Of a DNA stretch of 64,000 bases, positions 60,487-64,000 are shown piece by piece. The notes beneath the pieces are model-generated. The model searched no databases, was not told the DNA's origin, and saw nothing but the letters and a program-made list of their open reading frames with translations. Numbering within the stretch: the first letter of the stretch is position 1; every line of letters begins with the position of its first letter. This stretch comes from Amycolatopsis saalfeldensis (lineage in GTDB: Bacteria; Actinomycetota; Actinomycetes; Mycobacteriales; Pseudonocardiaceae): the NCBI RefSeq assembly GCF_900110575.1, contig NZ_FOEF01000022.1, positions 115,726 through 179,725 of the forward strand, written 5' to 3'. Position numbers and translations under genes: made by a program.

Positions 60487-62034
60487 TCAGCGCCTACGGT
60501 TGCCGAAGAGTCCCCGTGTGACCTCCCGGCCCAGCGCGTTCGCGGCGGAGCGCATGAACGACTTCACCGCCGGGTTGCTCATCGCCTGCGAGATGATGCC
60601 GGGCTCTTCCTTCTCCGGTTTGGGCGCTGGGGCGGGGGCATCCGGCTGGGCGGGCGCCTCAGCGGGTGGGGCGGCGACCTTCGCGGCCAGCTTCTCGTAC
60701 GCCGACTCGCGGTCGATCGTCTCGCTGTACTTGGCGTGCAGATCGGACGCGGCCACCGCGGCGGCGACGGCATCCGCACCGGCCGAGCCCATCTTCGACC
60801 GCGGCGCCCGCAGCCGCGTCCAAGCGACCGGTGTCGGCGCACCGCGCTCGGACAGCACGGTGACGATCGCCTCGCCGATGCCCAGCGACGTCAGCGCCGA
60901 CTCGAGGTCGTAGTGCGGCGTCTTCGGGTACGTCTTGACCGTGCGGGTGAGCGCCTTCTGGTCGTCAGGCGTGAATGCGCGCAAGGCGTGCTGCACCCGC
61001 GCGCCCAGCTGCGACAGCACGGCGTTCGGGATGTCGGTGGGCAGCTGCGTGCAGAAGAACACGCCGACACCCTTGGACCGGATGAGCTTCACGGTCTGCT
61101 CGATGCGCTCCAGGAACGCCTTCGACGCGTCCGCGAAGAGCAGGTGCGCCTCGTCGAAGAAGAAGACGAGCTTCGGCTTGTCGAGGTCGCCCTCCTCGGG
61201 CAGTTCCTCGAACAGCTCAGCCAGCAGCCACATCAGGAACGTCGAGAACAGCGCGGGCTTGGCCTGCAGATTGTCCAGCTCCAGCAGCGTGACGACACCC
61301 TTGCCGTCGGACTGCCGCATCAAGTCGTGCACGTCCAGCTCCGGCTCCCCGAAGAAGTCCTCACCGCCCTGGGCCTCCAGATTGGACAGCGTGCGCAGGA
61401 TGACCCCGGCCGTCGCGGCCGAGACGCCGCCGATGCCCTTGAGGTCGGCCTTGCCCTCGTCGCTGGTCAGGTGCGTGATCACCGAGCGCAGGTCCTTGGT
61501 GTCGAGCAGCGCGAGGCCACGCTGGTCGGCCCAGTGGAAGATCAGGCCGAGCGTCGACTCCTGGGTTTCGTTGAGCCCCAGCACTTTCGACAGCAGCACC
61601 GGGCCGAAACTGGTGATCGTCGCGCGGATCGGCGAGCCCTTGCCGCCCGTGCCGAGCGACAGGAACTGCACGGGGCTCGCGGCCGGCGTCCAGTCGTCAC
61701 CCAGCTCCTGCGCGCGTTTGGCCAGCTTGTCACTGGGCTCGCCCGCCGCGGCCAGCCCTGAGAGGTCGCCCTTGACGTCGGCCAGCACCACCGGCACGCC
61801 CGCCGCCGACAGCTGCTCCGAGATCAGCTGCAGGGTTTTCGTCTTGCCGGTCCCGGTCGCGCCCGCGACCAGCCCGTGCCGGTTCAGCGTCGCCAGCGGC
61901 AGCCGCACCGCCGCCGACGAGTCCGCCGTCCCGTCGATCACCACGGCGCCCAGCTCGACCGCGCCACCCTCGCTGACATACCCGCCGGCGATCTCCGCCG
62001 CTGGCCCCGACCCCTGCTCGGCCACTGGCCGCAC
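60487..62034 (-). CDS. HerA/YjgR-like ATPase (DUF853)
   Basis: 515 residues of the DUF853 helicase-like ATPase family: Walker A AGATGTGKTKTLQLISEQL near residue 52, Walker B LVFFFDEAHLLFADAS, and the TQLPTDIPNAVLSQLG segment. An Ala/Pro-rich linker precedes the conserved C-terminal SNPAVKSFMRSAANALG. Its exact role is unknown; DNA processing is assumed from HerA. The GTG start at 62034 follows ggaaacggg; another GTG lies nine bases later. It is divergent from orn with a 109-bp shared promoter region. Confidence 0.9.
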   Translation of the reverse strand: MRPVAEQGSGPAAEIAGGYVSEGGAVELGAVVIDGTADSSAAVRLPLATLNRHGLVAGATGTGKTKTLQLISEQLSAAGVPVVLADVKGDLSGLAAAGEPSDKLAKRAQELGDDWTPAASPVQFLSLGTGGKGSPIRATITSFGPVLLSKVLGLNETQESTLGLIFHWADQRGLALLDTKDLRSVITHLTSDEGKADLKGIGGVSAATAGVILRTLSNLEAQGGEDFFGEPELDVHDLMRQSDGKGVVTLLELDNLQAKPALFSTFLMWLLAELFEELPEEGDLDKPKLVFFFDEAHLLFADASKAFLERIEQTVKLIRSKGVGVFFCTQLPTDIPNAVLSQLGARVQHALRAFTPDDQKALTRTVKTYPKTPHYDLESALTSLGIGEAIVTVLSERGAPTPVAWTRLRAPRSKMGSAGADAVAAAVAASDLHAKYSETIDRESAYEKLAAKVAAPPAEAPAQPDAPAPAPKPEKEEPGIISQAMSNPAVKSFMRSAANALGREVTRGLFGNRRR

Positions 62035-62130
62035 CCCGTTTCCGAGTCCGAAATCACACCGTTTCACCTGGCCGCCCGAGCGTAACGCGCCGAATGCGCA
62101 GGTAACCCCGCTGACATCCCCGTGTCGGGT

Positions 62131-62136
62131 TAGGGT
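62131..62136 (+). promoter_or_regulatory. Candidate -10 of orn (leaderless)
   Basis: TAGGGT lies seven bases before the orn GTG; there is no ribosome binding site between them. Confidence 0.4.
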
Positions 62137-62143
62137 TGTCCAG

Positions 62144-62752
62144 GTGACCGACCACCTAGTCTGGATCGACTGCGAGATGACGGGGCTCGACCTCGGCAAG
62201 GACGCGTTGATCGAAATAGCCGCGCTGGTGACCGACGCGGACCTCAACGTCCTCGGTGACGGCGTCGACATCGTCATCCACGCCGACGACGCCAAGCTCG
62301 ACGGCATGCCCCAGGTCGTCCACGACATGCACGCCAAGTCCGGGCTCACCGAAGAGGTCCGGGCGTCCGCCGTCACCCTCGCCGAAGCCGAGCAGCGGGT
62401 GCTCGACTACATCCGCGAGTTCGTCCCGGACCCCGGCACCGCCCCCCTCGCGGGCAACTCCATCGCCACCGACCGCGGCTTCATCTCCCGCGACATGCCG
62501 GCCCTCGACGGCCACCTGCACTACCGCATGGTCGACGTGTCCTCGATCAAGGAACTCGTCCGCCGCTGGTACCCGCGGATCTACTACGCCAAGCCGGAGA
62601 AGGGCCTCGCCCACCGCGCGCTCGCCGACATCAAGGAGTCCATCGGCGAGCTCGACTACTACCGCAGCGCCGCCTTCGTCCCCCAACCCGGCCCGACCAG
62701 CGACCAGGCCAAAGCCGCCGCCGCCGAAGTGGAGGAACGCCACCGGGGGTAA
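62144..62752 (+). CDS. orn: Oligoribonuclease
   Basis: 202 residues. A 3'-5' exonuclease that degrades 2-5-nt RNA fragments and pGpG. DEDDh family: Exo I LVWIDCEMTGLDL, Exo II near PLAGNSIATDRGF, and Exo III KGLAHRALADIKESI with the catalytic His and Asp. Widespread and often essential in actinobacteria. The stop codon sits inside a small GGGGG-taa-CCCCC inverted repeat. A tRNA-His gene follows 75 bp later. Confidence 0.96.
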   Translation: MTDHLVWIDCEMTGLDLGKDALIEIAALVTDADLNVLGDGVDIVIHADDAKLDGMPQVVHDMHAKSGLTEEVRASAVTLAEAEQRVLDYIREFVPDPGTAPLAGNSIATDRGFISRDMPALDGHLHYRMVDVSSIKELVRRWYPRIYYAKPEKGLAHRALADIKESIGELDYYRSAAFVPQPGPTSDQAKAAAAEVEERHRG

Positions 62753-62826
62753 CCCCCTGAAAAGCGCTCGCGCGGGCACGCTACGATTGCTCTCAGCAAG
62801 GTGGCCACAAGGTTCCCTCGCAGATG

Positions 62827-62902
62827 GTGGGCGTAGCTCAGCTGGTAGAGCACCTGGTTGTGGTCCAGGAGGTCGCGGGTTCGAAACCCGTCGCTCACCC
62901 CA
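62827..62902 (+). tRNA. tRNA-His (GTG anticodon)
   Basis: A full cloverleaf: acceptor GTGGGCG/CGCTCAC, D-arm GCTC..GAGC, anticodon loop with GTG (tggttGTGgtcca), T-arm CGGGTTCGAAACCCG, and an encoded CCA. The base before it is G, giving the extra G(-1) opposite discriminator C that marks tRNA-His. A TACGAT at 62782-62787 with ctgaaa about 19 bp upstream is a likely promoter. Confidence 0.96.
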
Positions 62903-62904
62903 TC

Positions 62905-62960
62905 ACCCCAGTTCGGTCGGACTCTGGCGAGTCCTCCCCGGGCTGGGGTTTTGCCTTTTC
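62905..62960 (+). terminator. Terminator after tRNA-His
   Basis: ACCCCAG (62905-62911) pairs with CTGGGGT (62943-62949) around an inner hairpin GGACTC/GAGTCC (62919-62924 with 62929-62934), followed by a T-rich stretch (tttgccttttctt). Confidence 0.7.
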
Positions 62961-62961
62961 T

Positions 62962-63013
62962 TGTGGGGGTCGAACCCCCACACCCCCGCCGGAGGCTTGC
63001 CCCCGGACCCCCT
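62962..63013. repeat. Dispersed palindromic GC-rich repeat, copy 2
   Basis: The inverted counterpart of the repeat at 31575-31626. It includes a perfect TGTGGGGGT-cga-ACCCCCACA hairpin (62962-62982). It lies in the roughly 370-bp gap between the two tRNA genes, where I see no other feature apart from the terminator and the tRNA-Lys promoter. Confidence 0.7.
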
Positions 63014-63200
63014 TAGGGATGGGTGGATGGGGGCGTGGCGTTGCGGGGCTTGGGCTGGATGGTGGGCGTGATCACGGGCAGGCGGGGGGTATCCGGAGGC
63101 CGCTCGAGTCTGGCTGTGGTTGGCCGTTTTGGGCTGGATGTCCAAGTGCGGCGGGGTCCGACCAGGCCCTTGGCGGATGCGCTCCGTTAACGGGACCCCC

Positions 63201-63231
63201 TTGAAACACGGCCTGAACACCCTGCTAATCT
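63201..63231 (+). promoter_or_regulatory. Promoter of tRNA-Lys
   Basis: TTGAAA (63201-63206) and GCTAAT (63224-63229) are 17 bp apart, 45 bp before the tRNA. It is the best sigma-70-like promoter in the window. Confidence 0.65.
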
Positions 63232-63273
63232 TTTCCACGTCGCCGAGGGAGACCAAAGCGGCGGGCAACACAA

Positions 63274-63346
63274 GCGCCATTAGCTCAATTGGCAGAGCAG
63301 CTGGCTCTTAACCAGCGGGTTCGGGGTTCGAGTCCCTGATGGCGCA
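63274..63346 (+). tRNA. tRNA-Lys (CTT anticodon)
   Basis: A complete cloverleaf: acceptor GCGCCAT/ATGGCGC, anticodon stem GCTGG/CCAGC with loop CTCTTAA (anticodon CTT), T-loop TTCGAGT, discriminator A; CCA is not encoded. The integrase gene on the other strand runs into it and stops at 63280-63282, near its 5' end. It is therefore the likely attachment site of the element entering from the right. Confidence 0.96.
63280..63346. other. Likely attachment (attL/attB) site in tRNA-Lys
   Basis: The integrase coding sequence continues through the whole 3' part of tRNA-Lys on the opposite strand. This is the usual layout when an integrative element sits at a tRNA 3' end with int beside the attachment core. 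Exact core boundaries need the other end of the element, which is outside the window. Confidence 0.55.
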
Positions 63347-64000
63347 CCCTCACCCCCCAGGTCACTTAAAATGGTGACCTGGGGTTTTGTGTTTTCTGGA
63401 AGCAGATCTTCCGCTTTCTGACTGTCCACTGTGGTCGGTAACGTGCCCGAGACGAGCCCGAGCCGTCGCGTTGCCGTCCGCGGGATGATCTTGGCCGTAG
63501 CCTCAGCTGCGGCGAGAGCCACTTCGGGAAGCACCGTGGTGTAGGTGTCTGCGGTCACCGTGATCGAGGAATGCCGGAGCATGTTCTGCACCGTCTTCAT
63601 GTCCGCACCAGCCGCGAGCGCCAACGTCGCCGCACCATGGCGAAGGTCATGCAACCGGATCGGCGGCAACCCAGCCAGACGCGCCAGCTCCTGGAACCTC
63701 GCGGTGACATCCGCCGGATGCAACGGACTGCCATCAGGCTGAGTGAACAACAGGCCACTCTCGACCCAATCCGAGCCAAGCCGGCCGCGGGCCGTGTCCT
63801 GGTCCGCCAGATGCTGACGCAGGACGAGCACCGTGTCGCGATCCAACGCGACCAAGCCTTCGGACGAGGTGGTCTTCGGCGAGGCCTGCCCGGTTTCCCA
63901 CCCGTACTGCACGATCTGATTCGCCACCTCGAGCGTCGCTGCGTCGAGGTAGGTGTCGGAGCGGCGCTGTCCGCACGCCTCCCCGCGCCGCAGCCCGACA
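63280..64000 (-). CDS. int: Tyrosine site-specific integrase (5' end beyond window)
   Basis: The C-terminal 239 codons of a phage/ICE-type tyrosine recombinase. Visible catalytic parts are the first Arg in VGLRRGEACGQRRSD, the H-x-x-R box RLHDLRHGAATLALAAG and the Tyr nucleophile in SITVTADTYTTVL. The N-terminal DNA-binding domain lies off the right edge. The last roughly 40 residues are encoded by the tRNA-Lys terminator and the antisense strand of tRNA-Lys (tail TRTPNPLVKSQLLCQLS). They are thus dictated by the insertion site. It shows that a prophage or integrative element starts here and extends rightward. Confidence 0.93.
   Translation of the reverse strand, partial: VGLRRGEACGQRRSDTYLDAATLEVANQIVQYGWETGQASPKTTSSEGLVALDRDTVLVLRQHLADQDTARGRLGSDWVESGLLFTQPDGSPLHPADVTARFQELARLAGLPPIRLHDLRHGAATLALAAGADMKTVQNMLRHSSITVTADTYTTVLPEVALAAAEATAKIIPRTATRRLGLVSGTLPTTVDSQKAEDLLPENTKPQVTILSDLGGEGAPSGTRTPNPLVKSQLLCQLS
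63355..63395 (+). terminator. Intrinsic terminator of tRNA-Lys
   Basis: A perfect 11-bp stem, CCCCAGGTCAC (63355-63365) with GTGACCTGGGG (63374-63384), and an 8-nt loop, followed by ttttgtgtttt. It lies within the 3' end of the integrase reading frame. Confidence 0.9.

Overview
This is a very GC-rich, densely coded stretch of actinobacterial chromosome, most likely from the family Pseudonocardiaceae (Amycolatopsis-like). The reasons are an EmbC-type arabinosyltransferase (arabinogalactan cell wall), many genes starting with GTG, long runs of genes overlapping by 4 bases (ATGA/GTGA), several apparently leaderless promoters, and an aerobic cobalamin pathway with a ChlI/ChlD-type chelatase subunit.

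Layout. 1-333 is the start of an IMPACT/YigZ gene running off the left edge. 899-6887 is gltBD (glutamate synthase). 7117-17938 is a mixed block: DyP peroxidase, VOC protein, ROK sugar kinase, secreted M1 peptidase, a NarL-type two-component pair, a nitroreductase, a benzoylformate-decarboxylase-like ThDP enzyme, a membrane pseudokinase and a DUF4190/septum-formation protein. From 17941 to 48864 the window is dominated by adenosylcobalamin synthesis in four groups: cobQ-cobD (minus) opposite cobU-cobT-cobS (plus); chlI/D-cobO-cobB-cobC (minus) opposite cobL-cobM-[Gfo/Idh/MocA]-cobK-bluB (plus); cobG-cobH-cobIJ (minus); and cobN behind a cobalamin riboswitch. Between them lie an HTH regulator/SDR/hydrolase/AraC group, the embC-like gene, and an ABC-2 transporter operon with its own small regulator.

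After cobN come a secreted GH18 chitinase with a DasR-like operator, a 54-bp minisatellite, a two-gene operon (a deaminase/reductase in RibD-reversed order and a divergent ProA-like dehydrogenase), a second minisatellite, an M50-like membrane protein, an AlkA glycosylase with a large linker insertion, a methyltransferase, an M20 amidohydrolase, an HtrA-type protease without PDZ, DUF3224, a HerA-like ATPase and oligoribonuclease. The right end has tRNA-His and tRNA-Lys. A tyrosine integrase running in from the right edge ends inside tRNA-Lys, so an integrated element begins here.

How the genes work together. CobIJ, CobG, CobM, CobK, CobL and CobH build the corrin ring; CobB amidates it; CobN with the ChlI/D protein inserts cobalt; CobO adenosylates; CobQ, CobD, CobC, CobU, BluB, CobT and CobS finish the side chain and lower ligand. 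No cobA (SUMT) or cobF-like gene is visible. An unassigned Gfo/Idh/MocA oxidoreductase is translationally coupled inside the cobL-bluB operon.

The most unexpected signal is not a gene. A 13-bp near-palindrome (GTCC-N5-GTGGAC and its reverse) recurs across the window, nearly always inside coding sequence and in one reading phase, and usually at the price of rare codons such as ACT or AAA.
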